DNA of 64,000 bases, taken from NCBI GenBank assembly GCA_016169945.1, contig JADLSH010000375.1, positions 1,092,501 to 1,156,500 of the forward strand, given 5' to 3'. Below, piece after piece: positions 22,559 through 35,389 of this stretch. A program made the position numbers and the translations under genes. The stretch is from Trachythela sp. YZ-2020. Taxonomy: Eukaryota > Cnidaria > Anthozoa > Malacalcyonacea > Clavulariidae. The number at the start of each line of letters is the position of its first letter. Position 1 is the first letter of the stretch. The notes beneath the pieces are model-generated. The model worked only from the letters and a program-made list of their open reading frames with translations. It was not told the origin of the DNA and did not search any database.

Positions 22559-22851
22559 ACAATTGCTAGCTTTGCATGTGCGAGAACTATAGATAATCAG
22601 TCCCTGCTGAAGTGCAAGTCGTTTTATAGACTTTGAAAATGTTGTTCATTAATTCCACCTGATACAGAAAAGGGTTAAGAAAAATAAATACATATATCTA
22701 ACAAGCAACGGACAAGATGGTCTGATGGTCACCGCGAAGTGTAACATTTGTCCGGTCAATGAACGTTTTAGCCTTTGCCAGGGGTATGAAATCACTATAG
22801 CCTGTAAAAAAAGGATTAGCTAAGATAGAAAACCTTAGTCTTTCACCACAA

Positions 22852-22924
22852 GATCTGGTGGTCTAGTGGTGAAGATGACGGCCTTCCAACTGCTAAGTGG
22901 ATGGATCGAGTCCTGCGAAGACAA
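22852..22924 (+). repeat. tRNA-Gly-like SINE head, copy 2
   Basis: Same A-box (TGGTCTAGTGGTGAAG), CTTCCAA loop and GGATCGAGTCC B-box features as at 9602. The copy 3 version is at 38479-38551. Confidence 0.5.
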
Positions 22925-23498
22925 AGCGATGGTATCAGAGAGATGACGGTAAAGAGTGCTCGAAGGAATGATGAAAAGAAGTATTGAATGGAAAGTTGTA
23001 TGGTGTGAGGGGGAGCCGGTTTTCCCCCCGTTCTCCGGGAGGTAGAAAGTGAGGAGGGGCAGCTGGGAAGAAAAAAATATCCGCCTATATTCTTCAAAAA
23101 AGGCAGGAAAAAGTAGACACTTAATAAAATTTTTAACTTTTTATTTTTCTTCTTCATGTTGCTTGTTTTTGTACCATCATCATCCCCTGTCCACCATGTT
23201 CTTCACTAAAGATTAATTTTTTTTTTGATGCTACCGCCATTATAATCTCCAAACATTTGCTTCACCGAGAATTGATTGTTTTTAACATTCTTCCCGCCGT
23301 ATTCTATTCCGTCCGCCATCTTTTTTTCTTCATTAGGTACCGATGTTGATTCACGTCCTCGATCCGTCGACTTTTGACCTCATAGTCTGTTGTCTATACC
23401 ATCTGCTCGTTGTTGGAAGCCTACTGCAACTTATTCACCTTAATATTTTACTTTACACTGTATAATTAATAATTAACACTTTTCAAACTCCAAAATTA

Positions 23499-24035
23499 CC
23501 TTTACCAGGAGTCGAACCACGACTTTTAGACATGACAGCCCGTAGTCTTCTCCACTAGACTACTTGATCGTTGTTGGAAACCTACCGCAACTCATTCACC
23601 TCATTTTTTTTTACTTTTCACTGTATAATTAACACTTTTCAAACTCCAAAATTACCTCTACCAGGATTCGGACGAGGACTTTTAGACATGACAGCCCGTA
23701 GTCTTCTCCACTAGACTATTTGTCCGTTGTTGGAAACCTATCGCAACTCATTCACCTTAATTTTTTTACTTTTCACTCTATAATTAACACTTTTCAAACT
23801 CCAAAATTACCTTTACCAGGATTCGGACGACGACTTCTAGACATGACAGCCCGAAGTCTTCACCACTAGACTACTTGATCGTTGTTGGAAACCTACCGCA
23901 ACTTATTCACCTTAATCTTTTACTTTACACTGTATAATTAATAATTAACACTTTTCAAACTCCAAAATGTCCTCTACCAGGATTCGAACTACGATTTTCA
24001 GTATTGACAGCCCGTATTCTTTACCACTAGACTTA
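23499..24035 (-). repeat. tandem array of tRNA-Asp-like units, copy 2 (4 units)
   Basis: Units start near 23499, 23654, 23810 and 23971, at a spacing of about 155-161 bp. Same A-box, GTC-loop and B-box traces as in copy 1, with one extra unit. Confidence 0.65.
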
Positions 24036-24695
24036 GCAATCGCATTGGAAATGAACTTTGTTATTATCACGCGTGAGTTCGATCTTTTGGATATGTTCAT
24101 GTCAAAACAGCCCGAACGCTTTATTGCTTATGTTCTTGTAGTCCTTGTTAGACTCGTTGTCTTTTTCTTTTCTTTCAATAAAATATGAAACCATATTTTG
24201 CATATTGAAGTTGGGTAGGTCCTCTTTAGCATCGCATAAAGGGATCCATTCTGCGGACTTAAGAAACTCGCATGCAGTGGGCAGCAGTGCAGTGAATGCT
24301 GTCTCTGCGTGTGTGGTTTGTTTACTTGCTGCTAAATGCTGCCACTTTTCGGTAAAATTTGCTTCCCAACCATTTTTGATATAACTGAAAACCCTGTATA
24401 AAAAGAAAGCAAAAAAATTGAAAACTTTTATTTTAAGTAAAAACTTACCCGCGATAAGATTCATTGAGATATTTTCGTGACTTTATATAGATACCTTATT
24501 ACTAGCTCTGCCTTCGTTGCATCTGATTTGGCACTCCCGTTTTTACTTGTTCCTTTGTGATAAGAAAGCCATTCTTTGAGTCTTGTTTTCGTAATATTTC
24601 GAGGACAGGCACCACTAAGCAACTGAACTTGCTCTTCCGCAGAAAAAAAAAGCAGATTCAGGCAAATAATTTCGATTATTTTCTGTCGATAACAT
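24036..24695 (-). pseudogene. YqaJ transposon gene head, copy 2
   Basis: SAP exon about 24495-24695 (donor AG/GTATCT) with GACPRNITKTRLKEWLSYHK and KSDATKAELVI, then an exon from 24384 reading SYIKNGWEANFTEKWQHLAA onward. An extra A in a run of nine (about 24643-24651) shifts the frame after the start. Nothing of the SWIM or YqaJ part follows in this copy, so it is a head-only fragment created by the duplication. Confidence 0.7.
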
Positions 24696-27600
24696 TTGCA
24701 GTCGAAAAGTAGTAAGTGGTTGTAAGTTGTTTGACCCCATAGCCTCGTTTTCGTGCTACTCTCACTAAGATACCGCTGGTCCGCTGAAGTGGCATCAGCA
24801 TCTACGATAACAGCTATTTCTGGGCAATTTGTCGTGTTCAATTTATAGGATAGATACTGATTACAGAGATGACCATTTTTAGTGCAAAGTGCACTATAGA
24901 GGATGGGGACAAAATTCACATAAGTGAGTCAGACATATACTGTAAATAGATAGATTGATAGAGTAAACCTCAGGGGTGTGGGGAGGGGTTCTCCTAATGA
25001 TTATGCTTTTCTTTATTTCACAAATTTCTGTGTCAATGAGTTGAAAAATCAATTGATTTTAGTCCACATCATGGATTTTTAACATGCAATTCTTCGGAAT
25101 TTGTTTTATTTTATACTGTCCGTTTTATTTTACAGTAAAGATAGAATTCACCAACTTATATTGTATTTGTCATTTGTGACGGTTTTTTGAGCAACCTTAA
25201 AAAAATATGATCATTTATCGATGATCCTGGATCGATCGGCCTGCTAATTAATACTACTTCCACATGCAACAATATTTCCTATAGGCCTCTAATTTAGTTA
25301 AAATTTATTCAACTTCTAAATTTACATTACAACAAAGTACTTATAAATGCATTGCATATAATTATATTAAATGCTGAAGTAATGAATGAAGACTAATAAC
25401 GTACCGGCCCACCCACATAAATCACTTTAATTCAATTGTTTCTACAACCTTTAATTAAACTTGGGGTTAAGATACATATTTGTTAGCCCAAACAAGATAA
25501 AAATATTTAACTCAGATCTTTTTGTACACGTACTGCCGGAACGTTCCTGCCTTGGCTTTGGCTATTTGGTTTCTTATTACATTAAATTGTACGAACACGT
25601 TATTTTATTGCAATTTTATTCTATTTCATTTTCATAACGTTCGTGTGACCGTTTTATGAATTATTGATTTATATCATTCACTGTTTACGTATAGTTAAAA
25701 TATTGCACTTTTTAAAAAAAATTGACGACCTTGCACACATCTTCGAATGGACTCGAAGACATTATTCTAAAAGTAATCTAACTTCAGCATTTCTGTGTGC
25801 GTTTGATATTGCGCTTTTCGACAATATTTTTACGCAGCAACAACAATCAGGCTTTTAGCTGTCCAACGATACCTTTTTTGTATCATAAGGGAAAATGACC
25901 AATATATTTCACATCATTTAACGTGGCGCAATAATGAAGACAAACACTAAGTACGGAAATTGCCGAAGCTAAAAGCTACAAAAACTCCCTAAAATGCCAT
26001 CTGTTCATTAACGAACAAAAGCGTGGATACTTCGATTAAACCGAATTTGAATTTAAAGCGATAGGCGAAATTTTCAAATGCAGTATTTCATGCACCTGCC
26101 CCAAAGTAAAGGTTTGTCTCTGCCGCGCGTTGTGTTTCAGCCTTTCCGGGCATATTCTGCAGGGATCACAAGATTTAGGCTGCATACGAAAGACATGCAA
26201 TTGTATCCCTACAGATTTAGACTTTAACACAAGATGATCCTAAATGGGTCGAAAGTTGCCCCAAATACGAGCAGCGTTGAGAATTTGATGAAATGGCGAT
26301 GCTTTCGCGATGAGGAAGAAGTGTTTTCTTCGGAAAATGGGTTCTTGTTGAATCTCTATTTGCTTACATTCTTCAATGCTGCTGGCACAATCTTTGGGTT
26401 GTTGTCGAACTCTTTTATTATTTTCGGAGCGAATAGGAACAAACGTCTGAACAAGGTGACCAAAACTTTGACCATACTCCTTGCAGTAGAAGGTCTTTTG
26501 GTCGCCACGGTAATCCAACCTCTATACACAACCTCCAGGGCATTTCCTCTCGCGGGCATTTTCAGTAGTGGGAACCAAACCTACTGCGCCCTAGACACAA
26601 TCATAGCTTATGGCAGCATGGTACTACTCGGATTTACAATCGTTACGATGTTAGGTATAACAGGAGAGCGATATGTCACGGTCATGTATCCACATCATTA
26701 CAGATCAAAGAGAAGTATATTTCTGAAGGTGCTCATCTTCTGTTTGCCAGTTCCGCCAACTCATTTCCTCGCCTGCGATTTCTGGCCGTGGTACAATAAC
26801 GTCGCCAGAATTCTGACCGTCTCCTTTACATTTATTCCTTACGTTTCTACCGTCATTGCTTACAGCAGGATTTATTGCAAGCTACGAAAATTTAACGAGG
26901 TACGTATCGCAGGGCCGTACCTAGCCCTACCTAGCCAAAATTTCCGAAAGTGGGGTGTTAACGAATAAAATTCGAAAGAAAACACAAGTATAAAGCAAGT
27001 TGTTTCTTATATATCTTATCACACTTATTAGTTATAAAACCACACTGCTTACTGTACTTATTACATTACGAGTAATTACTTCTACTGAGTACTATATATA
27101 AAATTATTATTGTCCAGAATACAATGCCATTCATTGATAAAATGTCATAAAGCTATACACGTCGCCACGTCGGGCATGTTGTTTAGCCCACTTCTCTACG
27201 ACATTATCTAAGCCGATTTTATCCACGAGATCTTTTTCGCAATTCAATAGAATAAGGTAAAACAACCTAGCATCACTTGTTGAATTTCACTAATTGTGGT
27301 TTCTTCACTTATCAAAAAATGGAGATTTGACATTTTGGACGCATGGCTTTGTAGAATAATTGTAATATTAAACTGTTATAGACATAAAAACATACTCCAA
27401 TATAATTGGCCACATGTGTTTGTTTTGAATAGAATCGACCGAGGAACCGAGCTTGGCCTGTTGGCCATTTAGCAACGTCTAAGAATTAGTCTAGAAATAT
27501 AGCGGCACGAACACTTCTATAAAAAAGTTCATTCTATATTATTTATGGCTCAGCCAACTAAGACTAATCGACACAGTATTTGAATACACCGAATAACTGC

Positions 27601-28607
27601 CCTAAATTTCCGAATATCGCGTGCTTGAACAAACTTGGGGGGTACCACCCTTCGGTACAGCCCTGAGCGAGTGGTTCCATGATATCCTCTATGGCAACAT
27701 AATTAGTTGTTTGAATGAAATTTGCCTTGAATTATACTTGCTGGTTCTCCTCTCAGCACTATATACGTAATGATATTGTAAAGGGAATCAGGGACTTCGA
27801 TTTTCATCGAAGGGCACTTTTTACTTCGATTTTCATCGAAGGGCACTTTTGAATTGATATATACTAAGGGACGTTTGCGAAACATCGGCAGTTGGACGTT
27901 GCCATAATCACGTTTCTGATTTGGAGAAAAATAGGGCGGGGGTCTGGGGGTCCTTCCCCAAAAGATTTTGATGTTTTTGAAGCTCGATGACTGCATCATT
28001 AGCATTTTCTGAAGCGAATTCGAAAAAGAATGACGCCAAAATTACTGTTGTTGAACGCGAAATTTGAGGTGTATATGGAGGCTCGTATCAATCAAGTTCT
28101 TTCAAGTAATTTTACTTTCTATAAGACTATAACAATAATACATATACTGATTTCACCAAGGAACAACCTAAAAAATGTCCGTGAAAAAGGTATTTTTCAC
28201 AATTGACGATTCTTCAAGCCGGCAATAGAAATATCCGCGTCGTCTCGCATGTAAGAAAATTGAGGTGGTGTTTTCCAGCAGCACAGAACAAATATATATT
28301 GATCGCCATTACCAGCACATGTGTTAAACGATTTTTGTAAAATTTCTGTAGGCCACTCATGCTGTTAGAAGTGCTGAATCAGAGAAAAGGGATCGCTCAT
28401 TAATATTTACGTCGATGTTAGCCGTTGGCACTCACTTAGTGTGTTTTCTACCTTTGGGTATCTCTCGTGCTTTAAATTACGACAAAGAATATCTGCTTGT
28501 ACAGTTGTACTTAAGACCGTGGTTTACTACGTCGTTCGAGCTGAACGGACGTACTTTTTTTAACTCACAGCTTTATTGCTTTATATAACTTTATATTACT
28601 ATTAGCA

Positions 28608-29414
28608 ATGTCTAAAAATGCAGATATTAAACGTTTAAAGGAAGAGAATGACGATTTGAAGATTCAAATTGCAAAATTGGTGGAAAGAGTAGATAATTTA
28701 AGTCAAAATATCTTGTCGACGAAAGAAGCGAGCAGTGGTAATGGCCGATCAGACGAGCAAGAAGAACCTTTGTCGTCTGAGGTAAAGAAATCAGTTGAAT
28801 TCCTTAGTAATCAGTATGATCAAGTCCTGAAGGAACTTGACCAGATAAAAGCTGAAATAAAGGAAACATCGAAGAAGTATACAGAAATTTCAAATGCTAT
28901 AGCGGCGATAGAAGATTATAGCTTCAATTACAATGTGAAAATAGTTGGTATGCCTGTAGTCAGCGAGTATGAAAGGGCTGAGGAAACGGTTGAGATTTGC
29001 CTACATCTATTTAGAGCTCTAGGTGTAAAAGATATTTCTCCCTATGATATTGATATTGCCCACCGGGTACCAACGAGAAGAAATTTCCCGAACAAACCTA
29101 ATCCAATCATCTGTAAATTCACCAGACGAATTTCAAAGGAAAAGGTTATGGCTGCGCGAAAGAATGTACTTAAGATCTCTTCTAGTGATATTGGCTTCCA
29201 TGAACAATTATCATTGGAAGGGCTACAGCTTTATGACCACTTAAGTCCTCGGCTGCAAACTCTTTTGCGTGAAGCGAAGTTATTTAAAGAAGCAAATGGA
29301 TATAAATTCTGCTGGGCGAAAAATGGCTTTATCTTTCTTCGAGAATCTGAAAGCTCGCGTGCTTATAAGTTGAAAGATCTGGTTGGTCTGAGAGCATTAA
29401 CAACTCGACGCTAA
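28608..29414 (+). CDS. LINE ORF1 protein
   Basis: 268 residues, open throughout. Residues about 1-40 (IKRLKEENDDLKIQIAKL) and 60-110 are coiled coil, followed by an RRM-like and C-terminal region with NYNVKIVGMPV, DIAHRVPTRRN and FTRRISKEKVMAARK. This is the transposase_22-type ORF1p plan: a trimerising, single-strand nucleic-acid-binding chaperone of the retrotransposon particle. It is the only intact frame of the element. Confidence 0.8.
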   Translation: MSKNADIKRLKEENDDLKIQIAKLVERVDNLSQNILSTKEASSGNGRSDEQEEPLSSEVKKSVEFLSNQYDQVLKELDQIKAEIKETSKKYTEISNAIAAIEDYSFNYNVKIVGMPVVSEYERAEETVEICLHLFRALGVKDISPYDIDIAHRVPTRRNFPNKPNPIICKFTRRISKEKVMAARKNVLKISSSDIGFHEQLSLEGLQLYDHLSPRLQTLLREAKLFKEANGYKFCWAKNGFIFLRESESSRAYKLKDLVGLRALTTRR

Positions 29415-29516
29415 ATGGAACTTGAAGTCACATACTGAGCTAAGTTAACATTTATATATAAATTGTATGCGTGTGTTGTAGTTCTTGAGAATTAGTTTTA
29501 GTCGAACAGAAACGAA

Positions 29517-32500
29517 ATGTTAGCTAAGCATAACCAAAGTCATGCTTCAATGAACAGAGAGTTGTGTAAAGAACTACCTTTCTATAATTTTAAAGGAGAT
29601 TTGGCCTCAATTTTTAGAGGTTTCTCTGTGTTGAAATCTAGGAAAGACCTTGAAAAATTGTCAGGCTTTCATGATTTAAATTTGTTTAATCTTAATACCA
29701 TGCATGATAATAATTTAGACCAAAATAATTATATGTCATTTCAGCAATTACAAAGCCATTATTATTCTCCTCATAGTTTTAAATTAATGAAAGACAAAGC
29801 CGTATTATCTAGTCAGCAAGAAAACTTATCTATTTTCCATAACAATATTAGAAGCTTAAATTTAAATTTTGAAAATTTACAAAGTCATTTACTTGATGAG
29901 CTTGATTATCACTTCAATATTATAGGTCTTACGGAAACAAAGATCACATCTAATAACTATGTTAATTGCCCACAAATTCAGGGTATGATTTCGAATTTGT
30001 ACCAACTCCTTTGAGTTCTGGTGGAGTGGGAATGTATATTGATAAGTCATTAAGTTATGAAGTAATAGAAAAAAGTTCTAATGAAGCGTTTCAAGCATTA
30101 TGGATAGAAATATCTTTTGTTCAAAAGAAAAATATTATTGTTGGAGTAATCTATAGACAGCATAATTCTCCGCATAAATTTAAAGAATATTTTGATGAGG
30201 TTATTGAAAAGTTTACAGCGACTGGAAAATCGTTATGTATTATGGGAGATTTTAATCTAGATTTATTAAAAATTGAAAGCTCTTGTTATAGTCGAGATTT
30301 CTTTCTATCTTTGCAAAGTTGTTACCTCATTCCCTCCATTGATAAGCCTACTCGGGTTTATAATAATTCTGCAACATTGATAGATAATATTTTCATAAAT
30401 ATGCCGGAACGAGTAACAATTAGTGGGAATATAATTTCTGATATAACTGATCATTTCTCTCAATTCTGTATTTTTAAATCAACTAAGGATAAAATAGAAA
30501 TACCAATAAAGCAACAACGACGTGACTTTTCACAATTTTCTGCTGTTAATTTTAACAATGAATTGTCTCTCATAGATTGGGATGAAATATTCCTAAAAGG
30601 ATAGGGATATTGATAAAACATTTTGCTTTATTTATAAAAGAATTAATGCGATACTGAATAAACACGCACCAATTAAATTGATATCGCGTCGTCAAGCTAA
30701 ACGGCTCTCAAAACCTTGGATTACTAAAGGAATAAGAACAGCTATCAAACACAAAAATCAACTATATGCTGACGGAAAACAGTCTGAGTATAAAATATAC
30801 AGAAATCGAATACAAAGATTAATACGATTAAGTAAAGCTAACTATTATTGTGAATATTTTAACAAACATTTGACGAATATGAAAAAAACATGGGAAGGAA
30901 TTAATACTATTATGAATCGTAAAACTCAGAAATCATCTTGCATTCAAGCTATTAAAGACCATAATAATGGTAATAGACTTATAAGAAACGTAACCCATAT
31001 CCCAGATATACTAAATAATCATTTTGCATCAGTTGCATCACAGACATAAATTGACTAACCAGTTACTAGACCCGCGAAAGCACTATTCCGACTTTCTTAT
31101 AAACTCTAAATCTCCTCGAGATTCGTTTTGTTTTAATCTAATTACTCCTGATGAAGTGAAACTTGAGATTTTAGCACTTCCAATGAACAAAGCACATGGT
31201 TTATATTCTTGTCCCTCTCAGATATTGAAATGTGCCAGCGATATTATTAGTTACGTATTGTGTAGATTATTTAATTTATCAATTGAGTTAGGAGTATATC
31301 CATCCAAATTAAAAATGTCAAAAATCATTCCAATATTTAAAAATGATGACAGGACTGACGCTAATAATTACCGGCCGATATCGCTATTATCTAATTTTAA
31401 TAGACTTTTTGAAAAGATGATGTATAAAAGGATGCAGAGCTTTATTCAAAAACATGCTATTCTTTCTTCTTGTCAGTATGGCTTTCGAGAATTGCATTCA
31501 ACTGAGCATGCAATTCTTGATATTGTTAATACCATTCAGTTAAATATGGCTAAGAAATTATTTTCGTGTGGAGTATTTATTGATTTAAAAAAAGCTTTTG
31601 ATACCGTTGATCATGAAATCCTTTTACAAAAATTATGTTATTATGGATTTAGAGGAATAATTAATGATTGGTTTAGTTCATATTTAAATGGTAGAATGCA
31701 AACTACACAAATTGGTAATCACATATCCAAAAAGGCTGCAATAACGTGTGGCGTGCCTCAAGGATCGGTCTTGGGTCCATTACTTTTCTTGCTTTATATT
31801 AATGACATTGAAAATTGCTCTAAGAAATTTAAATTTTACCTATTTGCTGATGATACAAATCTACTCTATTCCGAAAAAGACCCTAAATCTCTTGAAAAAA
31901 TTGTTAATGAAGAACTTTGCCATTTATATGACTGGCTTAGTTCAAATAAACTTAGTCTTAATTTTAAAGTCTACTTTTGTTATTTTTCATCCATATCAAA
32001 AGAAATTAGTATATCAACCTATTATCAAAATGTATAATAACGAATTGAAAGGATATACAGAGCTTAATTGTGAAGATTATATTAAATATCTAGGGGTTTT
32101 AATGGACAAGAATCTCTCATGGAAATATCATGTAGAACATGTTCTAAGTAAAATAAGTAAAACTGTAGGCATGATTTCAAAATTAAGGCACTTTGTACCT
32201 AAACATACTTTACTTAATATTTACAAATCGCTAATAGGTCCATATCTCTCCTATTGTCTTGTTATCTGGGGTCAGACAAGCAAATCAAATTGGAATAATA
32301 TCTTAGTTTTGCAAAAACGTGTTCTTCGTTTCATCCATTTTTCTGATAAACGAGAGCACGCAATACCTTTTTTTGTTGCCACAAATATTTTACCAGTAAA
32401 TATCTTATTCTATGAAAATGTACTTACATTGATGCATGATGTTAAAAATAGAGTTGCACCAGTAAATATCCTCAATCTTTTCCAGAAAACGTCAGATATT

Positions 32501-32767
32501 CATTCTTATAATACTCGTTCTTCAAAGTCAAATAATTTTTACATTAAACAATCGAAACTAGAAATTCAACGAAAGTCTTTTTCTCATGTTGGAGTAAAAT
32601 GGTGGAATGAGGTACCATTTTGCATAAGAGAATTGCCAAAAAGAGCATTTAAGAAAAGGATACGTAGTATCCTTTTGGACATTTTACAAAATGAAAACAC
32701 TTATCCGGACATAGAGTCGCTCAGCTGTAAAATTAAGAAAAGATCATGCAATGAGGCCTCAAATTGA
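29517..32767 (+). pseudogene. LINE ORF2, endonuclease and reverse transcriptase, frameshifted
   Basis: Endonuclease motifs: NNIRSLN, GLTETK, GVIYRQHN, MGDFNLDL, DNIFIN and SDITDHF (about 29830-30470). Reverse transcriptase motifs: NNYRPISLLS, FIDLKKAFDTVDH, CGVPQGSVLGPLL and the catalytic FADDTN (about 31360-31860). The C-terminal region ends near 32767 with VKWWNEVPFCIREL. The reading frame shifts at about 29983, 30600, 31045 and 31970, so no complete protein can be made. The catalytic residues themselves are still present. Confidence 0.85.
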
Positions 32768-33273
32768 AGCATTATTATAATTAAACTCCTACTTTTTTTC
32801 CTGTTCTTGATATACAGTATATCATTTATTTCCTTCCTAAAAACGTTAAGTTTATTAATGTGTAATTTTTTTGAAAATTATTTCACATTATGCATATATA
32901 CTTTGCTATATAATTAATGGCTTTGTAAATTAATATTTATTATAAATTGTGTGTTATTATTGTATAGACAAGTCCGCCTCGACTAGCTTTTAGCTATTAG
33001 CGGCCTTGTCTTATTATTGCTTGTATTTATGTTATTATTGTTTGAATAAATTGAAAATTGAAAAAATTGAATTGACTACGCTGTTTTATTGTTCGTTCTT
33101 TGTGAACTCACTTCTATACGGTTGGCGTAGTGCCAAACTGTCAGTCCAAATTCTACGACGGTGCTGCAAGGACTTGTAAGAAAACATCGGCAACCAGTTT
33201 AGCACCAATAGCCAACTGAGACGCACTGGGAACAAGTACGCCGGGAACATTAATGAATGCAACAGATCAATGT

Positions 33274-33490
33274 TAAAGGACGTTTCCATTACGGTTGCGA
33301 ACATGTTTCAACTTTCTCTGTAGGTGTCTAGCCTAAGCGTTTTGTGTCCGCTTTACTGCTCGCGGACACGCATGTGAAGTTGAACTAGATTCAACTTTCT
33401 TGGGGTGCCCGTGCGACTGGTTATTCACGTTATTAAAATCGGTCACTTCGCCCGCGCGGGCAAAACGACCGTAATGGGAAACGGCCTTTA
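33274..33490. mobile_element. TA-flanked MITE, copy 2
   Basis: 217-bp shorter relative of 17098-17449 with ends AAGGACGTTTCCATTACGG and CGTAATGGGAAACGGCCTT. Confidence 0.6.
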
Positions 33491-33504
33491 GATGTTTAGT
33501 GATC

Positions 33505-33680
33505 TAAAGGATGATTTCCATTCAGTGCAAAATGTCGCGCGATCGACCTTTTGCGATCGTTTCTTTTGAATTATGAGCCCTCGACCGGATCAGTTCCAGT
33601 CGAGGGCTCATAATTCAAAAGAAAACGATCGCAAAAGGTCGATCGCGCGACATTTTGCACTGAATGGAAATCAGCCTTTA
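33505..33680. mobile_element. near-perfect palindromic TA element, copy 2
   Basis: 176 bp between TA dinucleotides. The arms of about 80 bp (AAGGATGATTTCCATTCAGT inward; GCTGATT in copy 3) are almost perfect complements around a short CGGATCAGTTCCA centre. Also in copy 3 (44815-44990). Copy 1 has the uninterrupted site GATCTAAGGCG at 17455. Confidence 0.85.
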
Positions 33681-34009
33681 GGCGACGTGGAAATCTCGGC
33701 GAAGTTCTTCACAAAAGACAAAAAAATATTTTCCATCAGCGTTGTGATGCTGATGATGATAAAACCTTTTATTCTACCCTAACATTTGTTGTGCTTAGCT
33801 CGCGAAGCAGACTCGCTGAATTGGAGTATAGCCGGAGTGTGCTAATCCGCGACACTGATCTTGTATGACGATAATTTTCAACATTATAGTGACTTAGATT
33901 TTAATACACAACGTTTTGGAAGCACAGGATGATAGTCTGGTTGCTCCGGAATAGCCAAATATTTGAAGAGTAAGGAAACGTTATAGTAATTGTCTAATTG
34001 TGAAGTTTT

Positions 34010-34216
34010 TTGGAGGATTGGCAAAGTAAAGAAAAAGTGCATGAAGTATTACCCGGATACGACGGTAAAGTAAGGAATGTCAAAGTGAAGACAGCCAGTG
34101 GAACTTACACAAGACAAATCACCAAGATTTGCGTGATATATCCATCTGAAGGATTTGAAAAGAAGAATATGGCGAAACACCATTGCTGCAGGGGTGAATG
34201 TTTCGTTGAGTTCTGA
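34010..34216 (+). pseudogene. BEL/Pao-like DUF5641 fragment, copy 2
   Basis: Open frame of 68 residues: VLPGYDGKVRNVKVKTASGT, YTRQITKICVIYPSEGFE and HHCCRGECFVEF. Here the Gly before YDGKVRN is kept, so this copy is the least damaged. No other polyprotein part is present. Confidence 0.55.
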
Positions 34217-35389
34217 AAATTGTGGGAACGTACCGACAAACACGAATTTCGGTAAGAAACATTTGCTTTGATGCAGAAAATCCGCCATATTGATGTTACT
34301 GTGTTACATGTAAATAGCTGCTGTAAAACGTTAAATTTACGAAGAAATAACCGTTTTCGCTTAGCACAAGATCGGACAAGTGTGAGTTAAAACTATATTA
34401 AGCGAACATTACGATTTAAAATACATAATTTACTTATTTATTTTAAGTAATAATTATATTTGTATTCTAGTTTCAGATTTGCATGTTAATGAATATAAAT
34501 CCTGAAACCAACGAATATTTTCGATATAACTGTCCGAGGGCAAATCAGTACTAAAAAGTGTACGAGATTTTGTTATTTTTTTGTTTCTATTTAATCTTCT
34601 TTTTCTATTTTTTGGCGAGTTTTTGTATTATTTTGTGATTTGTCTATTTGTTGTGATTTTTCTGATGGTGTACGTGATTTACATAACCGGGCTTTCTTGC
34701 TTGCTCTCGTTGGTCTGTCGCTTGGGTAGCGTTGATTTCTCTATTTTCTTGATTTAATTAAAACACTTTCACACTTCCGAAAACAATGTTTTGAAAAGCT
34801 GTTTCCATCTATTTTAACTTATGGCACAAATAAATTAATGGAGGACTACATACAATATTGCAAAGTATAAAATTTTACAACTATCTTGAAGTGTGTTGAA
34901 CAATATTCGTGGTTTTCAAAAATTAGTACCATTCTAATTTTGTGATGTAGTGTCATCTCACATCGGAAACCCAAATAGGGCAGCATGACTGGACAATTGC
35001 ATGCTCATGCATAAATTAACGAACGTGAAGAAAGAATGCATTATTGAATATTGGCGCTCATGATCACCTCTTCGGATCAACGAAGATTCTTAATTGAATA
35101 TATCTTCGCGACAATGGCATGGGATTTTTTTATATGCGAATTTGCTCATTAATTATAGCAGTCACGATGTTCTATAACCACCATAAAGTCTTTGACTTCG
35201 TGTATATGAAAACCACTAATATATTAAATATTAATAAATATACATTGTACTATTGACAACGGACTGCGTACTGTAAACAATAGTCCGAAGAGGTGCAAAT
35301 ATAAAATAGAACGAAAGTCTTACTAAATAAGTATTAACTATATAACATATTAAGATTATAAAACGTTTATTAAACAGTTCAAAACATGT

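Larger units (their letters stand above)
28532..33074 (+). mobile_element. near full-length non-LTR retrotransposon (CR1/L2-like)
   Basis: 4,543 bp, flanked by ACTACG (28526-28531 and 33075-33080). It has a short 5' UTR, ORF1 (28608-29414), an ORF2 with endonuclease and reverse transcriptase (29517-32767), a 3' UTR with a small hairpin (GACTAGCTTTTAGCTATTAG, about 32976) and a tail of ATTGAAAATTGAAAAAATTG type. It sits in GPCR copy 2 exon 2, sense to the receptor. The domain order (apurinic endonuclease then RT, no RNase H seen) and tail fit the CR1/L2/Rex group. ORF2 has four frameshifts, so it is no longer autonomous. Confidence 0.9.
26234..33179 (+). pseudogene. class A GPCR, copy 2, exon 2 split by a LINE
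   Basis: Exon 1 (26234-26899) is intact and codes TM1-TM5 as in copy 1. Exon 2 begins at 28352 and runs to 28531 (TM6), where a LINE of 4.5 kb interrupts it; the rest (TM7 and tail) resumes at 33081 and stops at 33179. ACTACG is duplicated across the insertion. Without splicing out the LINE, the receptor would lack TM7. A transcript could still make a 5- or 6-helix protein. The exon also has Thr and Glu changes (ATHAV, SEKRD). Confidence 0.85.
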
